DNA from: CAWHMS01 sp963830495
Lineage (GTDB): Bacteria > Actinomycetota > Actinomycetes > Propionibacteriales > Nocardioidaceae
DNA length: 64,000 nt
Reading direction: 5' to 3'
Assembly: GCA_963830495.1 (NCBI GenBank)
Contig: CAWHMS010000002.1
Location: 372,001 to 436,000 of the forward strand
Shown: positions 26,362 to 36,169 of the stretch, piece by piece
Layout: each line of letters opens with the position of its first letter
Numbering within the stretch: the stretch's first letter is position 1
Made by a program: the position numbers and the translations under genes
The notes under the pieces: generated by a model
Database searches by the model: none
What the model saw: only the letters and a program-made list of their open reading frames with translations
Told to the model about the DNA's origin: nothing

Positions 26362-27525
26362 ATGAATGGCGGCGGTCCCCTGGCTGGCGTGCGCGTGGTC
26401 GAGCTGGCGGGGATCGGACCGGCACCGTTTGCCGGGATGCTGCTGGCCGAGCTGGGCGCCGACGTCGTGAAGGTGGACCGGCCAGGCGGCGCGGGACTCG
26501 GGGTGCCGGCGGAGCACGATCTGCTCAATCGTGGCCGCCCCAGTGTGTGCATCGACCTCAAGCAGCCCGAGGGTCTCGCGGCCGTGCTGCGGCTGGTGGA
26601 CTCGGCCGACGCCCTGATCGAGGGCTTCCGCCCCGGCGTCGCCGAACGGCTCGGCGTCGGCCCGGAGGCGATCCTCGCGCGCCGTCCGGCGATCGTCTAT
26701 GGACGGATGACCGGGTGGGGCCAGGACGGACCGCTCGCTGCCCGGGCCGGTCATGACATCGACTACATCGCCGTCTCCGGGGTGCTGCACGGCATCGGGC
26801 CGCCGGACCGACCAGCGCTGCCCAGCAACCTCCTCGGCGATTTCGCGGGTGGCGCGCTCTACCTGGTCGTCGGTGTGCTGGCGGCGCTGCTTGAGGCGGG
26901 ACGATCGGGCCGCGGCCAAGTGGTCGACGCTGCCATCGTCGACGGTGCCGCCCACCTCACCACGTTGAGCTGCGCCATGCTGGCGGCCGGCATGCTGCGC
27001 GAGCGGCGGCAGGCCAACCTCCTCGACGGAGGCTCACCCTTCTACGACACCTACGAGACACGCGACGGTGGACACATGGCGGTCGGACCTCTCGAGCCCC
27101 ACTTCTACAGGGAGTTCGAGGACCTCCTCGACCTGGACGAGCCGCTGCCGGACCGAGGTGACCCGAGCCAGTGGCCCCAGCTGCGGACCAGGCTCGCGGA
27201 CGCCTTCCGGCGGCGCAGCCGGGACGAGTGGGCCGAGCACTTCGCCACCAGCGACGCGTGCGTGGCCCCGGTGCTGTCGTTGACCGAGGCGGCCGAGCAC
27301 CCGCATGTGGCGGCCCGATCGACGTACGTCACGCGGGCCGGGCGACTCGAGCCCGCGCCTGCCCCACGCTTCTCGCGCACGGCGACAGCACTCGGGTCAC
27401 AGCCGCCGCAGCCGGGCGCCGACAGCCGAGATGCCTTGCTGCGGTGGGGTGTCGACGATGTCGACGCGCTGATCGACGCGGGCGTGGTGATGCAGGCCGA
27501 CGTCCGACATCAGGAGGGTGAGTGA
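26362..27525 (+). CDS. CaiB/BaiF-family CoA transferase (alpha-methylacyl-CoA racemase-like)
   Basis: A 387-residue class III CoA-transferase or 2-methylacyl-CoA racemase. The N-terminus GVRVVELAGIGPAPFAGMLL and LGADVVKVDRPGG are standard. The active-site Asp lies in LLGDFAGGALYLVVGVLAAL and the substrate-loop histidine in AGHDIDYIAVSGVLH. The GHDINY-like motif and LGDFAGG favour the racemase branch, which inverts 2-methyl-branched acyl-CoAs before beta-oxidation. The start is ATG 26362. The acyl-CoA dehydrogenase gene overlaps its stop by four bases, supporting a shared branched-chain acyl-CoA role. Confidence 0.85.
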   Translation: MNGGGPLAGVRVVELAGIGPAPFAGMLLAELGADVVKVDRPGGAGLGVPAEHDLLNRGRPSVCIDLKQPEGLAAVLRLVDSADALIEGFRPGVAERLGVGPEAILARRPAIVYGRMTGWGQDGPLAARAGHDIDYIAVSGVLHGIGPPDRPALPSNLLGDFAGGALYLVVGVLAALLEAGRSGRGQVVDAAIVDGAAHLTTLSCAMLAAGMLRERRQANLLDGGSPFYDTYETRDGGHMAVGPLEPHFYREFEDLLDLDEPLPDRGDPSQWPQLRTRLADAFRRRSRDEWAEHFATSDACVAPVLSLTEAAEHPHVAARSTYVTRAGRLEPAPAPRFSRTATALGSQPPQPGADSRDALLRWGVDDVDALIDAGVVMQADVRHQEGE

Positions 27526-28664
27526 AGCGCACACTGTTCGAGGCGGAGCACGAGGCCTTCCGGGACACCTGCCGGGCCTTCTGCGACAAGGAGATCGCCC
27601 CGCACCACGCCGAGTGGGAGGAGGCGGGGATCGTGCCGCGCGAGCTGTGGAGCAAGGCCGGCACGCTAGGTCTGCTGGGCTTCATGATGCCGGAGAGCCA
27701 TGGCGGTGGAGGGGTGGTCGACTTCCGGTTCAACTGTGTGCTCAACGAGGAGCTCGTACGCATCGGCGCCAACGGCCCGGGCTTCACGGTGCACAACGAC
27801 ATCATCGCCCCCTACCTGCTCGATCTGACCACTGCCGAGCAACGGAACCGGTGGGTGCCGGGCTTCTGTGACGGCAGCCTGATCACCGCGATCGCGATGA
27901 CCGAGCCAGGTGCGGGGTCGGACCTCCAGGGGATCGCCACCACGGCGATACGTGACGGGTCGCACTACGTCGTCAACGGCCAGAAGACGTTCATCTCCAA
28001 CGGCATCAACGCCGACCTCGTCCTGGTCGTCGCCAAGACTGACCCCGACGCGGGATACCAAGGCATCTCGCTGCTCGTGGTCGAGCGGGGTACGGCGGGC
28101 TTCGAGCGAGGCCGCAACCTCGACAAGATCGGGCTCAAGGCGCAGGACACCGCAGAGCTCTTCTTCGACGACGTCCGGGTGCCGGTGGACAACCTGATCG
28201 GCCAGGAGGGCAACGGATTCGTCCACCTCATGGAGAACCTGCCGCAGGAGCGCTTGTGCATCGCGGTCAGCGCCGTAGCGGCCTGCGAGGCGATGCTGAA
28301 GCTGACGAACGAGTACGTCGGCCAGCGGAAGGCCTTCGGTCGCCCGGTCAGCAGCTTCCAGCACACCCGCTTCACGTTGGCGGAGATGGTGACGGAGACC
28401 GACATCGCGCGGGTGTACGTCGACCGCTGCATCGAGGAGCTGGTCGCCGGAAGACTCACCGTGCCCGACGCGGCCAAGGCGAAGTGGTGGACGACCGAGC
28501 TGCAGAAGCGCGTCGCCGACTCGTGCCTGCAGCTGTTCGGCGGCTACGGCTACATGCGCGAGTACCCGATCTCCCGGGCCTGGGTCGACACGCGTGTGCA
28601 GACGATCTACGGAGGTACGACCGAGGTGATGAAGGAGATCATCGGCCGCACCTTGGACCTCTGA
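27522..28664 (+). CDS. Acyl-CoA dehydrogenase
   Basis: A 380-residue FAD enzyme that introduces the 2,3 double bond into acyl-CoA. Signatures are IAMTEPGAGSDLQGI (FAD-site loop), VNGQKTFISNGINADLVLV, QLFGGYGYMREYPISRAW and the C-terminal IYGGTTEVMKEIIGRTL. The catalytic glutamate is in the last block (GGTTEVMKE). The start GTG at 27522 overlaps the CoA-transferase stop (GTGA). Chain-length specificity cannot be read. The gene ends 12 bases before the convergent gene at 28677. Confidence 0.9.
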   Translation: MKRTLFEAEHEAFRDTCRAFCDKEIAPHHAEWEEAGIVPRELWSKAGTLGLLGFMMPESHGGGGVVDFRFNCVLNEELVRIGANGPGFTVHNDIIAPYLLDLTTAEQRNRWVPGFCDGSLITAIAMTEPGAGSDLQGIATTAIRDGSHYVVNGQKTFISNGINADLVLVVAKTDPDAGYQGISLLVVERGTAGFERGRNLDKIGLKAQDTAELFFDDVRVPVDNLIGQEGNGFVHLMENLPQERLCIAVSAVAACEAMLKLTNEYVGQRKAFGRPVSSFQHTRFTLAEMVTETDIARVYVDRCIEELVAGRLTVPDAAKAKWWTTELQKRVADSCLQLFGGYGYMREYPISRAWVDTRVQTIYGGTTEVMKEIIGRTLDL

Positions 28665-28676
28665 CCGCCCAACCCG

Positions 28677-29774
28677 TCAGCTGGACCCGCCGTCCGTCGG
28701 CACCCCGCAACGCTCCTCGGCATCGACGTCGATAGCGTCTCCGGCGGTCTGGAACTCCGTGCTCTCGCTGAACTCCGTCAGTTCCTCGCTGAGCGCCTGC
28801 AACTCGCTGGCGTCGAGATCCGGCGGCAACTGTCCGGCTGCGATCTCGTCGAGGTCGTCGAAGGTCAGCCCCGCGTCACCGAGGATGTTCTCAAGCTCGG
28901 TGAAGGCAGCCGACAGGGTCTCCCACTCGTCCTGGACCTCAGGCGGGGAGAGTCCCTCGAGCTCGGAGATCTTGTCCTGCAGGTCCTCGAACTGCTGGCC
29001 GTCGAGGGCAGAGAGGTCCATCGAGCTGAACTCATCGTCCGCGGCACGGTAGGCCTCGCAGTAGGCGGCTTCGTCGTAGCCGCCGCTCTCTCCTCCCCCT
29101 CCGCCGTCGTCTTCGTCGTCCCCGGAGAGCGCCCAGGCGATCCCGCCACCGACCAGAGCCAGCACGACGAGCACAGCGGCCGCGATCAGCAGAGGCGCCT
29201 TGGACTTCTTCTTCGGCGGAGGCTGATCGCCGTACCCGTATCCGGGGGCGCCGTACTGCGGCCCTGACTGGCCCGACTGCTGGTACGGCGGCTGCTGGCC
29301 CGGCTGCTGGTAGGGCTGACCCGGACCGGTCGTGTACGGCGATCCCTGGCCGAGCTGCTGGGTCGGCGGAGCATTGGTCGGGCCGGGTTGGTACGGCTGC
29401 TGCGGCGGCTGTGGTGCACTCGCCGTACTCGGGTCCCAACGCTGCACCTCGCCCTCGGGCACCCGGCCGGCGGCAAAACCCAGGGCGGCGATGGCCCAGC
29501 GCGCACCGGCGACGTCGGCACTGCCCCGCTCCCGCGCCAGCGCGTCACCAGCGCTCAGCACCGCGGCCGACGGGTCGGCGCCACCTTCGGTCATCTCCGC
29601 CAACCGGCGAAAGCCCCCGAGTCGCACGGCGTCGACGAGCAGGTTGATCTCGCCTCGGCTGGCCGCTCCTTCGTCGAGGTAGTCGTCGAGAGCCGCGCGC
29701 AGGCTGTCGGAGTCCTCGAGCACTCGATACCCGAGCTGCTCGACCAGCGACCTGAGCTGGTAGTGCAGGGCCAT
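28677..29774 (-). CDS. Membrane protein with conserved N-domain, PQG-rich linker and acidic extracellular domain
   Basis: A 365-residue protein of unknown function with a clear modular layout. Residues 1-110 form a helical module (RVLEDSDSLRAALDDYLDEG, INLLVDAVRLGGF, DVAGARWAIAALGFAAGR). A Pro/Gln/Gly/Tyr-rich linker follows to about 185, then KKKSK, one membrane helix (about 193-215) and a very acidic outer domain with two cysteines. The N-module is shared with the gene at 30313; the outer domain is shared with the lipoprotein at 29774, including GLTFDDLDEIAAGQLPPDLD. Its ATG shares one base with the lipoprotein stop (TGATG), so translation is coupled. Confidence 0.7.
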   Translation of the reverse strand: MALHYQLRSLVEQLGYRVLEDSDSLRAALDDYLDEGAASRGEINLLVDAVRLGGFRRLAEMTEGGADPSAAVLSAGDALARERGSADVAGARWAIAALGFAAGRVPEGEVQRWDPSTASAPQPPQQPYQPGPTNAPPTQQLGQGSPYTTGPGQPYQQPGQQPPYQQSGQSGPQYGAPGYGYGDQPPPKKKSKAPLLIAAAVLVVLALVGGGIAWALSGDDEDDGGGGGESGGYDEAAYCEAYRAADDEFSSMDLSALDGQQFEDLQDKISELEGLSPPEVQDEWETLSAAFTELENILGDAGLTFDDLDEIAAGQLPPDLDASELQALSEELTEFSESTEFQTAGDAIDVDAEERCGVPTDGGSS

Positions 29775-30244
29775 CAGTTCTCTGTGTCCTCGAACGTGAT
29801 GTCGCAGCGCTCTTCAGCGTCGGTCTGGATCTCGTCGATCGCGTCTTCGATCGAGGTGTCGGTCGAGATCTCCTCGAACCGCGGCGCCAGCTCCTGCAGC
29901 TTCTCCAGGTCGACTCCCTCGGGCAGGTCGCCGGACTGAAGTGAGTCCAGGTCGTCGAACGAGATGCCCGCCTCCTCGAACAGCGCTGCGATCTCGTCGA
30001 ATCCGTCGATCACGGTCTGGTACTGGTCCTCGACGTCCGAGGGCGCCTCCTCAGACAGGTCGTTCAGCTGGCTGGTGATGTCGTCGAAGGTCTCCTGGTC
30101 CAGCGTCGCGGTGTCGACGTCCTCGATGGAGTCCCTGGCCTCTTCGAGCCGATCGCAGTACGCGTCGTCCCCACCGTCACCCGAACACGCCGCCATCGAG
30201 AGCGTCAGCAGTGCGGCGGCGGCGAGGCCCACAGTCTTCTTCAT
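29774..30244 (-). CDS. Acidic lipoprotein, homologous to the outer domain of the adjacent membrane protein
   Basis: A 156-residue lipoprotein. The signal peptide MKKTVGLAAAALLTLSMAAC ends in a lipobox with Cys20. The mature part is helical, highly acidic and cysteine-flanked (YCDRLEEARD near the start, EERCDI near the end). It contains GISFDDLDSLQSGDLPEGVD, matching the outer domain of the neighbouring protein. It looks like a freestanding, lipid-anchored version of that domain. Function is unknown; ligand binding or partner binding at the cell surface is an inference. The start is ATG 30244, and it is coupled by TGATG overlap to the next gene. Confidence 0.7.
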   Translation of the reverse strand: MKKTVGLAAAALLTLSMAACSGDGGDDAYCDRLEEARDSIEDVDTATLDQETFDDITSQLNDLSEEAPSDVEDQYQTVIDGFDEIAALFEEAGISFDDLDSLQSGDLPEGVDLEKLQELAPRFEEISTDTSIEDAIDEIQTDAEERCDITFEDTEN

Positions 30245-30312
30245 CGTCGCTCGTTCCCAGTCCCAGTCCCTGGCGGCCGATTGCCGCCGCGCTCTCCGAC
30301 TCTCTCACACCG

Positions 30313-31737
30313 TCACTGCCCTGGGCGCCCGAAATCGGCATCCTGCGAGGGAGGGCGCGTCGGGGGATGCGCCAGTAGCACGACCAGGTGCGCCAGGCAG
30401 ATGATCCCGAATGCGGTGAGCACCCATGTCCCGGCTGCGTAGTCGACCTCGCGGGCGGTGTCGAACACCACGTGCAGCCGGATCAGCAGGTTCCACCCGG
30501 CGAGAGCGAGGCCGATCGATGCCGCGACGGCCGCAACGGCGGGGGCTGTCCCGCCGACAGCCTGCCGGCGCCCGCGCAGCGCTATGAGCACGCCGGCCTC
30601 GAGCACGGCCACCCCGACAAGGACAAACCCGTACCGAGGCTGGTCCGTGGCTTCGGACCCGGCCGGCGCGTCGACCACTCCCCAGCCGTTGACCGACGAG
30701 GGGCCGCTACCGAAGGTGAACCAGATGAGCCACGGAACACCGAGCGCGAGCAGCGCGATCACCAGACACCACACCCACCCGACAGGTGGCCGGACCGTCA
30801 TTGTCGACCCGGCGGCGTCGCGTGACTGGACGCCGACGACGAGGTAGCTCGCCACGATGACGCAGCCGATCGTGACGGCAAGCATGAGCCACAGTCCACT
30901 GCCGGCGGATACGAAATCGTCGGTGGACCGGCGCCTGCCGAGGACGATGCCCAACAGCAGCCCCGTCGTCGCCAGTGCCACGGCCGCCATGGCGAGGACC
31001 GCGCGGCCGCGTCTGCTCTGCGGTCGCGCGAGCACCACCGCTGCCGCCAGGGCGAGGATGACCGCTGCGCACGTGACAGGAACCCCGTAACGCACGTCGA
31101 TCTCGCCAGGGGTGCCCGTTCGCGACCATCCGGTCAACCCGTAGTCGTCGTGCTCGAAGTAGTCCAGCAAGGTCGCGCCGCCGGCGACGACGGCGGCAAG
31201 CAGGGCGACCGACGCGGTAGCCCGCACCAGTCGGAGCGGCTGGCCGGAGACGTTGCTGGGCTGGTCTGGGACGAGCAGCGGCGGCGCACCCTCGTCCGCC
31301 GGGATCGTGACGACAGCGTCGCCTCCGCCGGAGCGGTCGGGGCCGCTGTCGGGGCTCGGTGGTGGTGCCGGGAGGGTGGCGGACTCGCCGAGCAGCTGAT
31401 CGGCGGAGGCTCCCACCGCGTCGAGCCGACCGCTGGCGAAGGCGAGGACGGTGCATGCCCAACGGGAGCCAGCGATGTCGGTGGTGCCACGTTCGGCGGC
31501 CAGCCAGCGTCCGGCGTCCTCGATGGCCTCCTCCGGGTCGGCGTGCCGGTCCAGGCTCTCGACCAGCCGGCTGTAGCCGCCCAACCGGATCGCGTCCACG
31601 AGCAGGTTGACCTGCCCGCGGGTGGCAGCGCCCTCGTCGAGGTAGTCGTCAGCCGCGGCGCGGAACTCGTCGGCATCCTCCAGGACGCGGCTGCCCAGTT
31701 GCTGGGTGAGTTGCCGCAACTGCTCATGGAGCTGCAC
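30313..31737 (-). CDS. Polytopic membrane protein with the same conserved N-domain
   Basis: A 474-residue protein. Residues 1-110 repeat the N-module of the gene at 28677 (RVLEDADEFRAAADDYLDEG, VNLLVDAIRLGGYSRL, DIAGSRWACTVLAFASGRLD). A Pro/Ser-rich linker follows, then about eight hydrophobic segments, for example AAVILALAAAVVLA, LMLAVTIGCVIVASYLVVG and TAFGIICLAHLVVLLA. No transporter or enzyme motif was recognised. The GTG at 31737 is chosen because it aligns with the start of the paralogue (QLHEQLRQL versus ALHYQLRSL) and has AGGGGG upstream; GTG 31779 is an alternative. It is probably the first gene of the three-gene cluster. Confidence 0.65.
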   Translation of the reverse strand: MQLHEQLRQLTQQLGSRVLEDADEFRAAADDYLDEGAATRGQVNLLVDAIRLGGYSRLVESLDRHADPEEAIEDAGRWLAAERGTTDIAGSRWACTVLAFASGRLDAVGASADQLLGESATLPAPPPSPDSGPDRSGGGDAVVTIPADEGAPPLLVPDQPSNVSGQPLRLVRATASVALLAAVVAGGATLLDYFEHDDYGLTGWSRTGTPGEIDVRYGVPVTCAAVILALAAAVVLARPQSRRGRAVLAMAAVALATTGLLLGIVLGRRRSTDDFVSAGSGLWLMLAVTIGCVIVASYLVVGVQSRDAAGSTMTVRPPVGWVWCLVIALLALGVPWLIWFTFGSGPSSVNGWGVVDAPAGSEATDQPRYGFVLVGVAVLEAGVLIALRGRRQAVGGTAPAVAAVAASIGLALAGWNLLIRLHVVFDTAREVDYAAGTWVLTAFGIICLAHLVVLLAHPPTRPPSQDADFGRPGQ

Positions 31738-31847
31738 CGTGAACCCCCTGAGGCCGACGGCCGGTGTCGCCATCACCACGGTAGGGGATCAGTCAACGGC
31801 TCCCCTCGGGTGACACAGCCCACGGCGACGACCATCGCGGGTGCAGA

Positions 31848-31868
31848 CTAAACTCGTCGGTAACTTAG
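31848..31868. promoter_or_regulatory. CTAA/TTAG imperfect palindrome before the thiolase gene
   Basis: CTAAACTCGTCGGTAACTTAG has CTAA and TTAG ends (31848-31851 and 31865-31868), 28 bases before the thiolase GTG, in the gap shared with the divergent membrane-protein gene. Position and shape fit a TetR- or GntR-type fatty-acid regulator, but no known consensus was matched. Confidence 0.3.
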
Positions 31869-31895
31869 CCCGACTGACGTGAGGTGTGACCGCCG

Positions 31896-33125
<1,230 letters not shown>

Positions 33126-33190
33126 CCGCGCCGCGCCACCCTTCCACTGCGACCAGACATCGAAGTCTGCTGAGAGTGAGACAGCCTGCC

Positions 33191-35395
33191 ATGAGCGACA
33201 GTGTCATCCGGTACGACGTCGACGGCGAGGGAATCGTCACCCTGACGCTCGATGATCCCTCGGCCGGTGCCAACACGATGAACGCCGCCTACGTACGGTC
33301 CATGACGGCCGCCGTGGACCGGTTGTACGCCGATCGCGAGACGGTGACGGGCGTCGTCGTCACCTCGGCCAAGCAGACGTTCTTCGCCGGTGGGGACCTC
33401 GTCGCCCTGCAACACGCCACGCCGGCCGATGCCGAGGCCATCTTCGAGCAGCTCCAGCAGATCAAGGCCGACCTGCGACGCCTGGAGAAGCTCGGCAGGC
33501 CGGTCGTGGCTGCGATCAACGGCAGCGCGCTCGGTGGCGGGCTCGAGATCGCGCTGGCCTGCCATCACCGGATCGCCGTCGACGACCGCCGCAGCGAGAT
33601 CGGCCAGCCCGAGGTCACCCTCGGCCTGCTCCCCGGCGCCGGCGGCGTGACCCGCACCGTGCGCATGTTCGGGCTCGCCGACGCCTTGACGAAGATGCTG
33701 CTGCAGGGGCAGCGGCGCAAGCCGGCGGAGGCACAGGCGATCGGACTCGTCGACGAGCTGGTCGACGACCTCGACTCGCTGCTGCCTGCCGCCAAGCAGT
33801 GGCTGCGGGATCACGCCGACGACCCGGCTGCGGGCACCCAGCCCTGGGACAGGGAGGGCTACCGGATGCCGGGTGGAGCGCCCTCGAGCCCGAAGCTGGC
33901 GGCCTTCCTGCCCGCGTTCCCGGCCACCCTGCGGCAGCAGCTCAAGGGTGCGCCGTACCCGGCACCGCGGGCCATCCTGGCCGCGGCGGTCGAGGGTGCC
34001 CAGGTGGACTTCGAGACGGCGACGCGGATCGAGACGCGCTACTTCGTCGACCTGGTCACCGGCCCAATCAGCAGCAACATGATCCAGGCGTTCTTCTTCG
34101 ACCTTCAGTCGATCAACGCCGGAGGCTCGCGACCGAAGCGCCCAGCGCCGTACCGCGGGCGCCGGGTGGGTGTGCTGGGGGCGGGCATGATGGGCGCCGG
34201 GATCGCCTACGAGTGTGCGCGCGCCGGAATGGAGGTCGTGCTCAAGGACGTCTCGGTCGATGCGGCCGAGAAGGGCAAGGAGCGGTCGGTCGGCACGCTG
34301 GCCAAGCAGGTCGAGCGGGGCCGATACACACCCGAGCAGCGCGACGAGATCCTGGACCGCATCACGCCGACCGAGAAAGCCACCGACCTGGCCGGCTGTG
34401 ACCTCGTGATCGAGGCGGTGTTCGAGAGCCCCGAGCTCAAGCACCGGGTGTTCGCCGAGATCGAGGACGTCGTCGACCCGGACGCCCTGCTGTGCTCCAA
34501 CACCTCGACGCTCCCCATCACTGAGCTGGCCACCGGCGTACGGCGCCAACAGGACTTCATCGGACTGCACTTCTTCTCGCCCGTCGAGCGGATGCCACTC
34601 GTCGAGATCATCGTCGGCGAGCGCACCTCCGACGAGGCACTTGCCCGGGCGTACGACATCGTGCGCCAGATCAAGAAGACACCGATCGTGGTCAACGACA
34701 GCCGCGGCTTCTTCGCCTCGCGGGTGTTCGGCACGCTCGTGATGGAGGGCGTCCAGATGCTCAGCGAGGGCGTGGACCCGGTCACGATCGAGCGGGCCGC
34801 CACCTCAGCCGGGTTCCCGGCGCCGCCGCTGGCGATGGTCGACGAGGTCACGCTGACCCTGCCCCAGAAGATCGCCGCGGCCGCGCGGGCGGCGGCGGAG
34901 GACGGACCTGGTGGCATGGACGCCGGGGACCGGGCCGGCTTCGCCAGCCCCGCCATGACCGTCATCGATCGGATGGTCGACGAGTTCGGTCGCCGCGGCA
35001 AGGCTGCCGGGGCGGGCTTCTACGACTATCCCGAGGGTGGGTCGAAGCGGCTCTGGACCGGGCTGTGGGAGCACTTCGTCGACTCATCCCGCAACCCCGT
35101 CGACGACGACGAGTTCGCCGACCTGCAGGAAAGGCTCACGTTCATCATGTCGCTGGAGACCATTCGCTGCGTCGACGAAGGCGTGTTGCGGTCGACCGCC
35201 GACGCCAACATCGGGTCGATCTTCGGCATTGGCTTCCCGCCGATCTACGGTGGTGCGTTGCAGCACGTCAACGGCTACGCCGGCGGGGCCGCCGGTTTCG
35301 CGGCGCGCAGCCGGGAGCTCGCCGCGGCGTACGGCGACCGGTTCCTACCGCCTCCGCTGCTCGTCCGAAAGGCCGAAACCGGCGAGCGCTTCTGA
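33191..35395 (+). CDS. 3-hydroxyacyl-CoA dehydrogenase/enoyl-CoA hydratase fusion (FadB-type)
   Basis: A 734-residue bifunctional beta-oxidation enzyme. The N-terminal crotonase domain (about 1-190) has FFAGGDLVALQ, the oxyanion-hole NGSALGGGLEIALACHHRIA and LGLLPGAGGVTRT with the catalytic glutamate region. A linker leads to the NAD domain (about 315-500) with VGVLGAGMMGAGIAYECARA and LHFFSPVERMPLVEIIVGE. The C-terminal dehydrogenase domain follows. The start ATG 33191 is preferred over earlier in-frame codons because the family N-terminus begins there. Together with the thiolase it forms a trifunctional-like set. Confidence 0.92.
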   Translation: MSDSVIRYDVDGEGIVTLTLDDPSAGANTMNAAYVRSMTAAVDRLYADRETVTGVVVTSAKQTFFAGGDLVALQHATPADAEAIFEQLQQIKADLRRLEKLGRPVVAAINGSALGGGLEIALACHHRIAVDDRRSEIGQPEVTLGLLPGAGGVTRTVRMFGLADALTKMLLQGQRRKPAEAQAIGLVDELVDDLDSLLPAAKQWLRDHADDPAAGTQPWDREGYRMPGGAPSSPKLAAFLPAFPATLRQQLKGAPYPAPRAILAAAVEGAQVDFETATRIETRYFVDLVTGPISSNMIQAFFFDLQSINAGGSRPKRPAPYRGRRVGVLGAGMMGAGIAYECARAGMEVVLKDVSVDAAEKGKERSVGTLAKQVERGRYTPEQRDEILDRITPTEKATDLAGCDLVIEAVFESPELKHRVFAEIEDVVDPDALLCSNTSTLPITELATGVRRQQDFIGLHFFSPVERMPLVEIIVGERTSDEALARAYDIVRQIKKTPIVVNDSRGFFASRVFGTLVMEGVQMLSEGVDPVTIERAATSAGFPAPPLAMVDEVTLTLPQKIAAAARAAAEDGPGGMDAGDRAGFASPAMTVIDRMVDEFGRRGKAAGAGFYDYPEGGSKRLWTGLWEHFVDSSRNPVDDDEFADLQERLTFIMSLETIRCVDEGVLRSTADANIGSIFGIGFPPIYGGALQHVNGYAGGAAGFAARSRELAAAYGDRFLPPPLLVRKAETGERF

Positions 35396-35449
35396 CCGAT
35401 TTCGGGGGATCCCACCCATCACCACCCAGACGTTGGCAGACTTGTCCCG

Positions 35450-36160
35450 GTGAGCTTCCCCGCCGTCTTGGTTACGGCCCTCCAGGTGCGGTTCGGTGAG
35501 GTCGACGCCGTGTCCGGGCTGGATCTCACCGTGCTTTCTGGCGCGTCCACGGCGCTCGTCGGCCGCAACGGTGCGGGCAAGTCGACGACGATGCGGGTCC
35601 TCGCCGGCGTCATACCGCCCTCCTCCGGCGACGTGTCCGTGGCCGGGCACGACATCCGGACCGACACCCTCGAGGCCAAGCGCGCCACCGGCTACTGCCC
35701 CGACGTCGGCGGGCTGGTCCCGCGGGCGACCCCGTGGGAGCACCTGCAGCTCGCTGCCCGACTTCGTCGGCTGGCGCCCGGGTGGGAGGATAACGCCCGC
35801 GCGCTGCTCGACCGCTTCGACCTGGCCGGCGCCGCCAACCGGGTGACGTCGGGCTTCAGTCACGGCATGAGCAGGCGGATGTCGGTCGTGCTCGCTGCCT
35901 TCCACGAGCCGGAGGTGCTGCTGCTCGACGAGCCCTTCGACGGGGTCGACCCGTTGGGTGTCGAGGCGACGATGAGCGTCGTCGCCGAAGCGCGTCAGCG
36001 CAGGGCCGCCGTGCTGATCTCCACCCACCTCCTCGAGCTGGCTGTCGAGGCGTGCGACGAGGCCGTCGTGCTGCGTGGCGGTGTCGTGGTCGGCGCGGCC
36101 CCGGCCGAGCAGCTGAGCGGCATCGAGGGCGCACAGGCCTACCGAACCATGCTGTCCTGA
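35450..36160 (+). CDS. ABC transporter ATP-binding protein
   Basis: A 236-residue ABC ATPase. Walker A is ALVGRNGAGKSTTMRVLAG, the signature region GFSHGMSRRMSVVLAAFHEP (a variant of LSGGQ common in ABC-2-type exporters), Walker B VLLLDEPFDGVDPLG, and the switch histidine ISTHLLELA. The start is GTG 35450; a weak ribosome-binding site precedes it. The permease follows ten bases after its stop. The substrate is unknown; lipid, drug or peptide export would fit the class. Confidence 0.88.
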   Translation: MSFPAVLVTALQVRFGEVDAVSGLDLTVLSGASTALVGRNGAGKSTTMRVLAGVIPPSSGDVSVAGHDIRTDTLEAKRATGYCPDVGGLVPRATPWEHLQLAARLRRLAPGWEDNARALLDRFDLAGAANRVTSGFSHGMSRRMSVVLAAFHEPEVLLLDEPFDGVDPLGVEATMSVVAEARQRRAAVLISTHLLELAVEACDEAVVLRGGVVVGAAPAEQLSGIEGAQAYRTMLS

Positions 36161-36169
36161 GGTGGCGCG

